Assembly: GCA_005502805.1 (NCBI GenBank)
Contig: SCMY01000019.1
Span: forward strand, 1-58,287
Origin: Rhizobiales bacterium 2SD
GTDB lineage: Bacteria; Pseudomonadota; Alphaproteobacteria; Rhizobiales; Beijerinckiaceae
Direction of reading: 5' to 3'
Length of the DNA stretch: 58,287 nucleotides
Shown: positions 35,459 through 44,232 of the stretch, in pieces
How positions within the stretch are numbered: position 1 is the first letter of the stretch
Layout of the letters: each line of letters starts with the position of its first letter
Translations under genes and position numbers: made by a program
The notes under the pieces: model-generated
The model's database searches: none
The model's input: only the letters and a program-made list of their open reading frames with translations
What the model was told of the DNA's origin: nothing

Positions 35459-36618
35459 CGGGTCACCAGCGCGATGCGGGCATTGTACCAGTTCATGAAG
35501 GCGGAGACGGCGAGGCCGATGACGAGATAGACCGCGAGCGTCATGGCGATGATCTCGATCGCCTGGCCGGTATTATTGAGCGCCGAGCCCATGAACAGGC
35601 TGACCACGTCGGGATAGGCGATGGCCGCGCCGAAGGACGAGTTCTTGAGAACGTTGAGGTACTGGTTGGTCATCGGCGGCGTCATGACCCGCAGCGCCTG
35701 CGGGATGGTGACGAGCCGCAGCGTTTGACCGGGCCGCAGGCCGAGGGCGCTCGAGGCCTCGATCTGGCCGTGCGGCACCGACTGGATGCCGCCGCGCACG
35801 ATCTCGGCGATGAAGCCGGCGGTGTATGTGACCAGCGCCGCCAGCAGCGCGACGAATTCCGGGATGACGACGAAGCCGCCGCGATAGTTGAAGCCGCGCA
35901 AGACGGGAATGTCCCAGCGCGTCGCCAGCGTCGCCCAGGCCAGCGCCAGCACGGGGACGAGCAGCAGCAGGACGAGGCCGACGCGCAGCACCGGCGCATC
36001 CTGGCCGGTCTGCTCCTTGCGCCGCTTCGCCCAGCGCAGGAAGAGCCAGTGCAGCAGGCAGGAGATCGCGATCGCGATGAAGGCGTATTTGAAGTTGGCG
36101 CCGGCATCGGGCAGCGGGATGGTCAGGCCGCGATTGTTGAGGAAGGCGACGCCGAAGACCGAGAGGCTCGCGCGCGGGGCGGGCAAGGCGGCGATGACGC
36201 CGAAATACCAGAACAGCACGAAGAACAGCAGCGGGATGTTGCGGACGAACTCGACATAGGCGCCGGCGATGGCCTGCACCAGCCAGATCGAGGAGAGCCG
36301 GGCGATGCCGATCAGGAAGCCGAGCGCCGTCGCAAGCACCAGCGCGATCGCAGTGACCAGCAGCGTGTTGGCGACGCCGGCCCAGAACAGGCTGAGGATG
36401 TTGTCGGACTGGGTGTAATTGGTCAGGACGAAAGGCACCTCGATGCCGGAGGTGCGCCAGAGGAAGTCGAAGCCGGAGGCGATGCCGGCCTGGACCATGT
36501 TCTGCGAGGCGTTGCGAATAAAATAGACCAGCAGCGCCGCAAGCCCGATCAGCAGCGCCGCCTGGTAGAAGACGTCGCGGACGCGCTTGTCGTTGATGAA
36601 GGCGAGGGCTTTGCTCAA
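35455..36618 (-). CDS. aapQ: General amino-acid ABC transporter permease, AapQ type
   Basis: A 387-residue HisMQ-family permease with the AapQ/BztB-type N-terminal extension; the segment FVLTNYTQSDNILSLFWAGV leads into the permease domain. The EAA loop is GQIEASSALGLRPGQTLRLV, followed by PQALRVMTPPMTNQYLNVLK. It partners AapM, whose gene overlaps by 4 bases. The repeat element at 36641-36732 lies between this gene and aapJ, which may adjust the relative amounts of binding protein and permease transcripts (inference). Confidence 0.9.
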   Translation of the reverse strand: MSKALAFINDKRVRDVFYQAALLIGLAALLVYFIRNASQNMVQAGIASGFDFLWRTSGIEVPFVLTNYTQSDNILSLFWAGVANTLLVTAIALVLATALGFLIGIARLSSIWLVQAIAGAYVEFVRNIPLLFFVLFWYFGVIAALPAPRASLSVFGVAFLNNRGLTIPLPDAGANFKYAFIAIAISCLLHWLFLRWAKRRKEQTGQDAPVLRVGLVLLLLVPVLALAWATLATRWDIPVLRGFNYRGGFVVIPEFVALLAALVTYTAGFIAEIVRGGIQSVPHGQIEASSALGLRPGQTLRLVTIPQALRVMTPPMTNQYLNVLKNSSFGAAIAYPDVVSLFMGSALNNTGQAIEIIAMTLAVYLVIGLAVSAFMNWYNARIALVTR

Positions 36619-36640
36619 GGGGTGGCCGTCCGGCTTGGGG

Positions 36641-36732
36641 CGTCATTCTCGGGCGCAGCTAAGCTGCGACCCGAGAATCTCCTGACACGAAGGCTGGTTT
36701 CCGAGATGGTCGGGTCAAGCCCGACCATGACG
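36641..36732. repeat. Dispersed double-hairpin (REP/BIME-like) element, copy 2
   Basis: Same design as 23897-24004: CGTCATTCTCGGG pairs with CCCGAGAAT, then ATGGTCGGGT pairs with GCCCGACCAT across CAA. The core of the second hairpin differs by one compensated base pair between the copies (G-C against C-G), which keeps the pairing. It sits inside the aapJ-aapQ gap of the same operon. Confidence 0.75.
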
Positions 36733-36740
36733 GGAGCATC

Positions 36741-37769
36741 TCACTGGAACGGCGGGGTGAAGAGCAGGCCGCCCTTGGTCCAGAGCTGGTTCTGGCCGCG
36801 CTCGAGCTTCAGCGGCGAGCCCATGCCGACGGTGCGCTCATAGCTCTCGCCATAGTTCCCGACCTGCTTGATCGCCTTGTACATCCAGTCGTCGGGCAGG
36901 CCCATCATCGCGCCGAAGCCGCCTTCGGCGCCGAGCAGGCGGCGGACCTCGGTGTTCTTCGAGCTCGCCTTCATCTCGTCGACGTTCTTGGAGGTGACGC
37001 CGAGCATCTCGGCGGCGATGGTGCCGTTCAGCACCCAGCGCACGATCAGCTGCCAGCGCTCGTCGCCATAGCGGGTGACCGGGCCCTGCGGGTCGTTCGA
37101 GATCGGCTTGGTCAGGATGACGTGGTCGTCCGGAACCTTGAGTTTGGCGCGCTGGCCGGCGAGGGCGCCGACGCCGGCCGTGTAGGCGTCGCAGCGGCCG
37201 CTGTCATAGGCGGTGATGGCGTCGTCGTTCTTCTGGAAATTGGTGATGGTGACCTTGAGATTGCGCTCGCGGAACCAGTCGGCGGCATTCTTCTCCTCGG
37301 TCGAGCCGGCGGCGACGCAGACCGAGGCGCCGTCGAGTTCCTCGGCCGACTTCACATTCGCCTTCTTGCGAACGATGAAGGTCTGGCCCTCGTAGAAGTT
37401 GATGCCCTGGAAGTTGAGGCCGAGCGTGGCGTTGCGCGAGAAGGTGATGGTCGAGTTGCGCGAGAGCACGTCGACCTGGCCCGATTGCAGGATCGGCCAG
37501 CGCTGCTGCACCGAGGTCGGGGTGTACTTGACCTTGGTGGCATCGCCGAGCACGGCGGCGGCCAGCGCCCGGCAATAATCGACGTCGAGCCCGGTCCATT
37601 CGCCCTTGTCGTTGGCGAAGGAGAAACCTGGCAGGCCGAGATGCACGCCGCATTCGAGATGGCCGCGCGCCTTGATGGCGTCGAGCGTCGGGCTGGGCGC
37701 GAGCTGCTGCGCGGAAGCGGCGAGGGTGCCGGCGGCGAAGAGCGCCGCGGCGAGAGTGATCGTCTTCAT
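36741..37769 (-). CDS. aapJ: General amino-acid ABC transporter periplasmic binding protein, AapJ type
   Basis: A 342-residue family 3 binding protein with a clear signal peptide (MKTITLAAALFAAGTLAASA, cleavage near residue 20). The mature part opens with PSPTLDAIKARGHLECGVH and has GEWTGLDVDYCRALAAAVLG, the ligand-loop region of the AapJ/BztA group, and a family-typical end (YKAIKQVGNYGESYERTVG). It delivers L-amino acids to AapQM. It heads the operon, with the repeat element before aapQ. Confidence 0.93.
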   Translation of the reverse strand: MKTITLAAALFAAGTLAASAQQLAPSPTLDAIKARGHLECGVHLGLPGFSFANDKGEWTGLDVDYCRALAAAVLGDATKVKYTPTSVQQRWPILQSGQVDVLSRNSTITFSRNATLGLNFQGINFYEGQTFIVRKKANVKSAEELDGASVCVAAGSTEEKNAADWFRERNLKVTITNFQKNDDAITAYDSGRCDAYTAGVGALAGQRAKLKVPDDHVILTKPISNDPQGPVTRYGDERWQLIVRWVLNGTIAAEMLGVTSKNVDEMKASSKNTEVRRLLGAEGGFGAMMGLPDDWMYKAIKQVGNYGESYERTVGMGSPLKLERGQNQLWTKGGLLFTPPFQ

Positions 37770-37895
37770 GTCCGTTCCCCATCCTGCGGCGTCATGACGC
37801 CACGTCTGGGCGACTATGCAACAGCCTGATGGGGAAAGGTAAGGGGGCTCGCGCAGTTTCCTGCCAAAGCCTGACGCGGCTGTTGCGCCAGCGGT

Positions 37896-38225
37896 CTACC
37901 AGCCGCGCTGGGCCTTGATCGCCCGCTTCTGCATGTCCTTCTGCTGGCGCCAGTAATCCTTCTGCGCGTCGAACTGCATGCGCTGCCAGTCGCGGATGCG
38001 GTCCTTGCGCGAGGTCGCGTCGCGATAGTCGTTCCAGTCGTAGTGATCGTCGTGAACGTCGTCATCGGTCAGCGCATCGAAGAATTTCCGCAATGCCGAG
38101 CGGGCTGGCTCGACCGGCAGGGAGGAGACCGCTTCCGGCAGGGGAACGAAAGCCGGAGCGGCCGAGGCGCCGGAGCCGGGGGCAAATATGATGGCGAGCG
38201 AGAGGAAAACAGAACGGATCGTCAT
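37896..38225 (-). CDS. Small secreted hypothetical protein
   Basis: A 109-residue protein with a signal peptide (MTIRSVFLSLAIIFAPGSGA, cleavage near ASA) and a mature part rich in Asp, His, Lys and Arg (ALTDDDVHDDHYDWNDYRD, then WRQQKDMQKRAIKAQRGW). The acid and His cluster could bind a divalent metal (inference). The ATG at 38225 leaves a 17-base gap after the serine hydrolase gene, so they probably share a transcript. Family not recognised. Confidence 0.65.
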   Translation of the reverse strand: MTIRSVFLSLAIIFAPGSGASAAPAFVPLPEAVSSLPVEPARSALRKFFDALTDDDVHDDHYDWNDYRDATSRKDRIRDWQRMQFDAQKDYWRQQKDMQKRAIKAQRGW

Positions 38226-38242
38226 GATGCTTCTCTCTTCCG

Positions 38243-39781
38243 TCACTGCGCTGCGCGGGCGAAGCTGTGCGGCAGCTCCGGGCTGAGCCAGCGCATCTGG
38301 GTGATCTTGCCGGCGGCGTCGGTCTCGAAGCGCAAGCGGACGAAGGGTTCGTCGCCGGACATCGCGGCTGGCGCGACGAAGGCGCCGACCGGCGCGAGGC
38401 GCGCCTGGAACAGGTAGGGATCATCCTTGTTCGGCTCCAGCAACAGCTGCGCCTCGGTCCTCTCCAGCGTCAGGCCGAGCTTTCCATCCGAGAGCGCGAC
38501 GGTGGCGTCGCCGAGGATCGGCGAGGCGTAGCTGCCGGCGAAACCGGCAGCGAGTGGCGAAAGCGGGCCGGACACGAAGCCGGCGGCTTCGGCCTGCGCC
38601 GCCTCGCGACGCGCCTTCAGAGCGGCCGCGCCGAGCGCGATATTGTCGACCGACGGGTTGCCGAGCACGCGGTCGTAGAACCACATCGCCAGAGAATCCG
38701 GCATGCCGCCATTCTCGAGATTGGTCAGGATGACGATGCCGGTCTTGCTGTCCGGCAGGAAGCCGGCATGGGCGCCGAAGCCCGAGGTGCCGCCATTGTG
38801 CCAGATGATCCGGCCGCGCGGCGTCGCGGTCGCGACCCAGCCGACGGCATAGGAAGTGCGCTCGTTCATGGCGACGCGCGGCGTCCAGGTGACGTCGAGA
38901 TTGTCCTCGGAGACCAGGACCTTGCCCTCGAACTGGCCGCGGCCGAGCTGCAGGCGCAGCCATTTCGCCATGTCGGGGATGTTCGAATTGAGTGCCCCGG
39001 CCGGGCCCATCGCATAGGGGAAGGAGGGGTGGAAGGGCACGGCGATCGGCTTGTCGGCGAGGCGGTGGCCCTGCGCATGGTTGGGGGCGGCTCCGATCGC
39101 CTCGGCCGTCGCGGTCGTCGCGGCCATGCCGAGCGGGGTCAGCAGACTCTTCTGCAGCGAGTCGGTCCAGGATGGCGCGCCATTGACCTTGGCGACGATC
39201 TCGCCGCCGACAATGTGCGGGATGTTGAGATAGCGGAAATCGGAGCGGAACATCCCGAGCTGCGGGGCGACGCGCAGCGAGCGGATCAGCGTCTGCTTGT
39301 CATAGCCGAGCATGGTCAGCGCGTCGTTGACGTAAGGCGTCAGGCCGGAGCGCTGGGCGGCGAGGTCGAGCACGCGGAAATCGCGGGTGACCCAGGGATC
39401 GGCGAGCTGGAAATCGGGGATGTGGTCGATGACCGGATCGTTCCAGGCGAGTCGGCCGGCATCGACGGCCTGCGCCAGCGTGGTGGCGAAGAAGGCCTTG
39501 GTGGTCGAGCCGACCTGGAAGATCGTCTCGGGCGTGACCTGCTCGGGCTTGCCGAGCTCGCGTACGCCGAAGCCCTTGGCGTAGATCAGCTTGTCGTCAT
39601 GGACGATGCCGATGGCGAGGCCGGGTACCGAAAAGGCCTTCATGCCCTCGGCGACCTGCTTCTCGAACGCAGGGAGCAGCGCTTCGATCGAGGCTTGCGT
39701 GGGCTGCTGTGCTTCCGCCTTCGAGACGACCGAGATGGCGGCGAGGCCGAACAGGAGCGCAGCTCCGATGATGCGCTTCAT
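38243..39781 (-). CDS. Secreted serine hydrolase of the class C beta-lactamase/esterase family
   Basis: A 512-residue protein with a signal peptide (MKRIIGAALLFGLAAISVVS, cleavage after the AEA region). The SxxK motif is GSTTKAFF near residue 90 and the YxN motif probably RYLNIP; the HNGGTSGFGAH segment supplies the third motif. The last ~110 residues form the added C-terminal domain common in this branch. Substrates in the family range from D-peptides to esters; a drug-resistance role should not be assumed. The ATG at 39781 follows GGGGGATATC, preferred over an ATG at 39892. Confidence 0.88.
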   Translation of the reverse strand: MKRIIGAALLFGLAAISVVSKAEAQQPTQASIEALLPAFEKQVAEGMKAFSVPGLAIGIVHDDKLIYAKGFGVRELGKPEQVTPETIFQVGSTTKAFFATTLAQAVDAGRLAWNDPVIDHIPDFQLADPWVTRDFRVLDLAAQRSGLTPYVNDALTMLGYDKQTLIRSLRVAPQLGMFRSDFRYLNIPHIVGGEIVAKVNGAPSWTDSLQKSLLTPLGMAATTATAEAIGAAPNHAQGHRLADKPIAVPFHPSFPYAMGPAGALNSNIPDMAKWLRLQLGRGQFEGKVLVSEDNLDVTWTPRVAMNERTSYAVGWVATATPRGRIIWHNGGTSGFGAHAGFLPDSKTGIVILTNLENGGMPDSLAMWFYDRVLGNPSVDNIALGAAALKARREAAQAEAAGFVSGPLSPLAAGFAGSYASPILGDATVALSDGKLGLTLERTEAQLLLEPNKDDPYLFQARLAPVGAFVAPAAMSGDEPFVRLRFETDAAGKITQMRWLSPELPHSFARAAQ

Positions 39782-40063
39782 GCGATATCCCCCAACGTCC
39801 ACAAGGCCAACAGATCGTGCTGCCGAAAGCAGGGTAACCTGCCGGCGCGCCACACTCTCACGCCATGTTCTGACTATGGGTAAACAGGACAAGGAGATTG
39901 TGACGGGATCGGCGTCCCGGTAGGGCCCCTGTCAGCTAGGCAAGAAGGCGGGCTTTCCACGCTCCTGATCGTCGCGAGAGCGAGCGGCCAAGGGCCGGTC
40001 CTCCGCGCGCTTCGGTTTCACCGAGCCGAGGTGGCGAGCCAATCCGTCGTTCGAGCCTTCCCG

Positions 40064-40882
40064 CTATCGCTCGCGCGGCAGGCCGGGCGCGACGAAGCCG
40101 TGCCGCGCCAGGATGCGCTGCCCTTCCGGGGAGAGAATGAACATGCCCAGCCGATAGGCATTCGGCGAAGCGTTGCTCATCACCGTGAGCCCGTAGTCGG
40201 CGCCGACCAGCAGGTTCGCCGGCAACCTGACCATGCGGATGCCGGGTTGTTCTCGGGCGATCGGGTCGGCATTGGTGCAATAGCCGAGGAAGAGGTCGGC
40301 GGCGCCGGTCGCCAGCAGATGGCCGGTGCCGTTGCGGTCGGGCGGAGTCGGGGCGCTGTTGGGCCCGCCGACGAGCTGCAGAGCCTTGGCCTCCAGCGCC
40401 GCCTTGGCCCCAGGCTTGAGCGCTTCTGCTTTGGCGAAGACCTGCCAGGCATAGTCGCCTGAAGGATCGGCCTTCGGCGTCGAGGTGCCGAGCCTGACCT
40501 TGGGGTCGAGCAGGTAAGTGAGCAGCGTATTGCTTGTTACCTCCAGCCCGGGGCGCGCGAAGGCGCAGGTCTCGTTGCGGACGAAGAGCACGACGGGCCC
40601 GGCCTTGCCGTCCTTCGCCAGGGCGAGCGGATGCTCCATGTTGGCCGAGGCGAAGACTTCGGCCGGTTCGCCCTTGGCGAGAGCCTCGCGGAGCAGGCCG
40701 GACGGTCGGAAGCTCGTCTTGACCGGGACGCCTGTCGATATCTCGAAAGCCTTTGCGACCTCGGTGAGAGCGTTCTTCAGGCTGCCGGCGGCATGGAGCA
40801 GCACAGGCTTTTGGACCTGCTGCGCCGAGGCAAGCGCAGGCCACAGGCTGACGATGGTGGCGAGAATGAGTTTGCGGATCAC
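40064..40882 (-). CDS. ModA-like periplasmic binding protein (orphan)
   Basis: A 272-residue family 2 binding protein with a signal peptide (IRKLILATIVSLWPALASA). The mature N-terminus VLLHAAGSLKNALTEVAKAF and GEPAEVFASANMEHPLALAK match molybdate-binding proteins. The start is the GTG at 40882 behind GAGGTG; the upstream frame would add 25 arginine- and serine-rich residues. No modB or modC gene is adjacent, so it either serves a distant permease or another oxyanion system. The ligand is uncertain. Confidence 0.8.
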   Translation of the reverse strand: MIRKLILATIVSLWPALASAQQVQKPVLLHAAGSLKNALTEVAKAFEISTGVPVKTSFRPSGLLREALAKGEPAEVFASANMEHPLALAKDGKAGPVVLFVRNETCAFARPGLEVTSNTLLTYLLDPKVRLGTSTPKADPSGDYAWQVFAKAEALKPGAKAALEAKALQLVGGPNSAPTPPDRNGTGHLLATGAADLFLGYCTNADPIAREQPGIRMVRLPANLLVGADYGLTVMSNASPNAYRLGMFILSPEGQRILARHGFVAPGLPRER

Positions 40883-41267
40883 GTCACACCTCAGCTTGCC
40901 CGGAATCCGCGAAGAGGAGCAGCGGGCTGTCGATCTCGTCGTCGCCGGTCCGCGCATGCATGCGGTTGCAGCTGATCAACATCGTAGCCTACTGGCCGAA
41001 CGGGTGCTTGTCGCCCTCCACTAATTGGGGGCATCGGACCGTGTGGGACCTATGTCAAAACGGGCTTGAAAAGCAGCAGCCGGTTGCGGCGTCGCAGCGC
41101 CCTATCGCGCTCCGGCCTTCCTGTGGCGGTGCAGGTCGCGCTGCGATGTCTCGACGAAGCGGCTGCGAAACCGGCGACTTGGTGGATGCATGGTCGGACA
41201 GGCGGACGGCGGACTTCGGCGCTAGCGACCTGCCGTCCATTTGAAACGGTGAGGCGACCGAACAAAC
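40883..41267. other. Divergent intergenic gap without a supported gene
   Basis: 385 bases between the ModA-like gene (leftward) and the deaminase gene (rightward). It should hold promoters for both; the short frames here have no credible start or codon bias. Confidence 0.5.
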
Positions 41268-41684
41268 ATGATGGAGAACGTGGCGATGCGTTTCGACAAC
41301 GAGGCTCTGATCGCGGCGGCGTTTCAGGTCGCCGGCGATTTTGCCTGTTCGGAAGACTGTTCGGCCGGCGGTGTGGCGTCGGCGCTGCTCACCGCTTCGG
41401 GCAGTGTCCATACCGGCATCTGCATCGACACCGCCTGCAGCCTCGGCTTCTGCGCTGAGCACGCTGCGATCGCCGAGATGCTGAAAAGCCGGCAGACCAA
41501 GATCAGGGCGATCGTCGCGGTCAATGCCGATGGCGAGATCATGCCGCCCTGTGGCCGCTGCCGCGAGCTCATCCGCCAGGTCGACCCGGAGAACTGGGCG
41601 ACCTCGGTCATCGTAGCGAAGGGGACGGTCGTCACGCTGGCGGAATTGCTGCCCTATGGCGAGGCGAGCGCTCCGCCGGCCTAG
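41268..41684 (+). CDS. Cytidine/blasticidin-S-type deaminase
   Basis: A 138-residue zinc-dependent deaminase. The HAE-like metal motif reads CAEHAAIAEM (Cys and Glu instead of His-Ala-Glu order) and the second is PPCGRCRELIRQ, giving three Cys ligands and a catalytic Glu. The layout resembles tetrameric cytidine deaminase and the blasticidin-S branch. A start at 41268 gives MMENVAMRF; an ATG at 41286 is also possible. It stands alone 106 bases before the amidohydrolase gene. Substrate could be cytidine, deoxycytidine or another amino-heterocycle. Confidence 0.85.
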   Translation: MMENVAMRFDNEALIAAAFQVAGDFACSEDCSAGGVASALLTASGSVHTGICIDTACSLGFCAEHAAIAEMLKSRQTKIRAIVAVNADGEIMPPCGRCRELIRQVDPENWATSVIVAKGTVVTLAELLPYGEASAPPA

Positions 41685-41790
41685 GCACGGCCCTGCGAAA
41701 CAAGGTTGCAAATCGGGTGGGCAATTGCAGCGCCTCTTGCACCTGTGTCGACATAGTCTTCCGGCCGAGTGAAGCAGGCGAGGACATCCC

Positions 41791-42948
41791 GTGGCGATCG
41801 ATCTCGACAAGCTCGTGCAGGAGATGACCGGCTGGCGGCGCGATCTGCACGCCCATCCGGAATTCGGTTTCGAGGAAAAGCGCACCAGCGCTTTCGTCGC
41901 GGCCACGCTGCGTGAGTTCGGGCTCGACGATGTCGCCGAGGGCATCGGCGGCACCGGCGTCGTCGGTACGCTGACGCGCGGCAGCGGCAATCGCGCGATC
42001 GCATTGCGGGCTGACATGGATGCGCTGCGTATCCCGGAGCAAGGCGAATTGCCCTATCGCTCGGGCAATCCCGGCGTCATGCATGCCTGCGGCCATGACG
42101 GCCACACCGCCATGCTGCTCGGCGCGGCGAAGCTGCTGGCGCAGGAGGGGGGCTTCGACGGCACGGTCCGCTTCGTCTTCCAGCCGGCCGAAGAATGGGG
42201 GCGCGGCGCGCTCGCCATGCTCGACGATGGGCTGATGGAGCGCTTTCCCTTCGAGGAGATCTACGGGCTGCATAATGCGCCGGGGCTGCCGATTGGTAAG
42301 TTCCAGACCCGTACCGGGCCGATCATGTCGGCGGAGGATAATTTCGAGATCGTCCTCACCGGCATCGGCGGCCATGCCGCCCGCCCGCATGTCGGCAACG
42401 AGACGCTGGTCGCCGCCTGCGCCCTGGTCACCAGCCTGCAGACCATCGTCTCGCGGCGCCTCAGCCCGGCTGAGATCGCCGTGGTCTCGGTGACGGAGCT
42501 GATCACTGACGGGACCCGCAACGCCCTCCCGGGGCAGGCGCGCATCCTGGGCGATGCCCGCAGCTTCCATCCCGCGGTGAGCGCCGACATCGAAGCGCAG
42601 ATGCGCGTGATCAGCGAAGGCATCGCGCGCGCCTACAATGTCGGGCAAGCGGTGAGCTACACGCGCGAGTTCGTGCCATTGCTCAACCAGCCGGTTCAGA
42701 CGGAAGCGGCGCTGGAGGCGGCGCGCGCGGTGCTCGGCGCCGAGAACGTCTCGGTGGTGTCGGAGCCCTTCACCGGTTCGGAGGATTTTGCCCGCTTCCT
42801 CGCCCATGTGCCGGGCTGCTTCTCCTTCGTCGGCAATGGCGACAGCGCTCCGCTGCACAATCCGCGCTACAATTTCGACGATGCGGGTCTGATCCACGGC
42901 GCACGCTTCCACGCCGAGATCGTCAGGCGACGTCTGGCGGTGGTGTGA
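41791..42948 (+). CDS. M20-family amidohydrolase (hippurate-hydrolase-like)
   Basis: A 385-residue metal-dependent amidase/aminoacylase. The N-terminus WRRDLHAHPEFGFEE, metal-site parts HACGHDGHTAMLLGAA and QPAEEWGRGALAML, the dimerisation domain (EIVLTGIGGHAARPH) and the last His region (SEPFTGSEDFARFL) form the full IAA-amino-acid hydrolase / hippurate-hydrolase set. It removes an acyl group from an N-acyl amino acid; the acyl group is unknown. The start at 41791 is GTG. The GNAT gene overlaps its stop (TGATG), so the pair may act together. Confidence 0.93.
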   Translation: MAIDLDKLVQEMTGWRRDLHAHPEFGFEEKRTSAFVAATLREFGLDDVAEGIGGTGVVGTLTRGSGNRAIALRADMDALRIPEQGELPYRSGNPGVMHACGHDGHTAMLLGAAKLLAQEGGFDGTVRFVFQPAEEWGRGALAMLDDGLMERFPFEEIYGLHNAPGLPIGKFQTRTGPIMSAEDNFEIVLTGIGGHAARPHVGNETLVAACALVTSLQTIVSRRLSPAEIAVVSVTELITDGTRNALPGQARILGDARSFHPAVSADIEAQMRVISEGIARAYNVGQAVSYTREFVPLLNQPVQTEAALEAARAVLGAENVSVVSEPFTGSEDFARFLAHVPGCFSFVGNGDSAPLHNPRYNFDDAGLIHGARFHAEIVRRRLAVV

Positions 42949-43448
42949 TGGCGAATCTCGCAGCAGAAGGACCAGACGGGATGCGTACACGACCTGCCGT
43001 CACCGGCGATGCGGAGGCGATGAGCGCAGTTCTGCGCGCCATCATCGCCGCGTATGGGCGGGAGCGGCCCAGCGATCCTGATTTCGTCCTCGCGACCTAT
43101 ATCGTCCATCCCGACCGAGTGGCCTGCACGGTTGCCCTCGACGAGGCCGGGACGATCGTCGGCTTCCAGTCCCTGCGCTGGGCGCGGCCGGGCGACTCCT
43201 ATGGGACGCCTCCTGGCTGGGGCAGCATCGGGACGCATGTCGCGCCGCAAGCCGGCCGGAAGGGCGTCGGCACCACGCTGTTCGCAGTCACGCGACAGGC
43301 TGCCCTCGACGCGGGCATCGACCGGATCGACGCGGCCATTGCCGCCAACAACGAGCCGGGCCTCGCCTATTACGAGGCTCGAGGCTTTAGGACCCACAGA
43401 ACCGAGAACGGCGTGGTCCATAAGCTCTACACGGTGTCAGAAGGCTGA
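42948..43448 (+). CDS. GNAT-family N-acetyltransferase coupled to the amidohydrolase
   Basis: A 166-residue GNAT with the acetyl-CoA loop seen as VAPQAGRKGVGTTLFAVTRQ (R-x-x-G-x-G/A type) and NNEPGLAYYEARGF, the strand-4 and helix-4 region. The start at 42948 overlaps the amidohydrolase stop; an internal ATG at 42981 behind GAAGGA is equally acceptable. N-acetylation and deacylation of the same amino compound is a tempting pairing but unproven. Its 3' end overlaps the converging methyltransferase-like gene by 12 bases. Confidence 0.88.
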   Translation: MANLAAEGPDGMRTRPAVTGDAEAMSAVLRAIIAAYGRERPSDPDFVLATYIVHPDRVACTVALDEAGTIVGFQSLRWARPGDSYGTPPGWGSIGTHVAPQAGRKGVGTTLFAVTRQAALDAGIDRIDAAIAANNEPGLAYYEARGFRTHRTENGVVHKLYTVSEG

Positions 43449-44231
43449 CGAAGACCCCGCGTATCGTCGCCAGACACAGACCTTGTGCACATATTCCCGG
43501 TCGCGCTCGGCCTCGCCGAAGGGCGCGACCGGCCAGAGCCAGCTCTCGTCCTCCTTCGGCAGCTCGACGCCGTACATCAGGTCGAGCCGGTCATGGATCG
43601 CTCCGCTGCGGTCGCGCTCGACCATCTCGACATCGCTGATCAGGCAGACATGGCCCTTGAAACGGGCGAGGTCGTCGAGATGCCAGGCGATGCAGCGGGC
43701 AGGGAGGTTGCCGGGGAGGGCGGCGGCGCGGGTGGGGTTGTCCTCCAGCCAGTCGGCGACCGGCCAGGCGAGCTGCGAGAGCAGATTGGCGGAGATGACC
43801 AGGTCGACCTTGGCATCCGCGACGAGATCGGCGAGCGGGTCCTGGCGTTCCTTTGCCTCCCCGGCGAGCCAGGCCATCGTGCCGGTGAGGTCCCGGCTGA
43901 TGAGTTCGACCTTCGCTTGTCGCCAGAGCTTCAGGCGCAGCAGCGGCAAATGGACGATGTCGGCGAGCACGACCTCGTCGAAGCTCGCGCATAGCATATC
44001 CAGCGGGATGTCGCGGGCCGGGCCTGAGCCGAGCACCACCACCTTGCGTCGCTGAGACAGCGTAACAGCGACCTCGGCGATGATGGCGCGGCAGCGGGCG
44101 TGGTGTGGCTCCCAGGCCTTGCGCTGACGAAGGCCGCGCGACCAGAGCGCGACGCCTTCCCGAAGCAAGCCGAACCGGCGCGCCAGCGACGTGGCCGGCG
44201 TCAGGGCCTGCAGGGCAAGTTCGGCAAGCAC
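43437..44231 (-). CDS. SAM-dependent methyltransferase-like protein
   Basis: A 264-residue protein with a Rossmann-type segment RRKVVVLGSGPARDIPLDML (about 61-80), followed by DEVVLADIVHLPLL, the usual SAM-binding strand pair. The C-terminal half (AWHLDDLARFKGHVCLISDV; GELPKEDE region) has no recognised catalytic motif. It starts one base after the stop of the PLP-enzyme gene, so they form an operon. Methyltransferase fold is likely; activity is not shown. Confidence 0.65.
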   Translation of the reverse strand: MLAELALQALTPATSLARRFGLLREGVALWSRGLRQRKAWEPHHARCRAIIAEVAVTLSQRRKVVVLGSGPARDIPLDMLCASFDEVVLADIVHLPLLRLKLWRQAKVELISRDLTGTMAWLAGEAKERQDPLADLVADAKVDLVISANLLSQLAWPVADWLEDNPTRAAALPGNLPARCIAWHLDDLARFKGHVCLISDVEMVERDRSGAIHDRLDLMYGVELPKEDESWLWPVAPFGEAERDREYVHKVCVWRRYAGSSSAF

Positions 44232-44232
44232 C

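Noticed and set aside
38243..39781. Beta-lactamase resistance gene
   Set aside because: The family is broad (esterases, D-aminopeptidases) and the motifs do not single out a true beta-lactamase.
41268..41684. Blasticidin-resistance gene
   Set aside because: Only the general zinc-deaminase layout is shared; cytidine deaminase is an equal or better reading.
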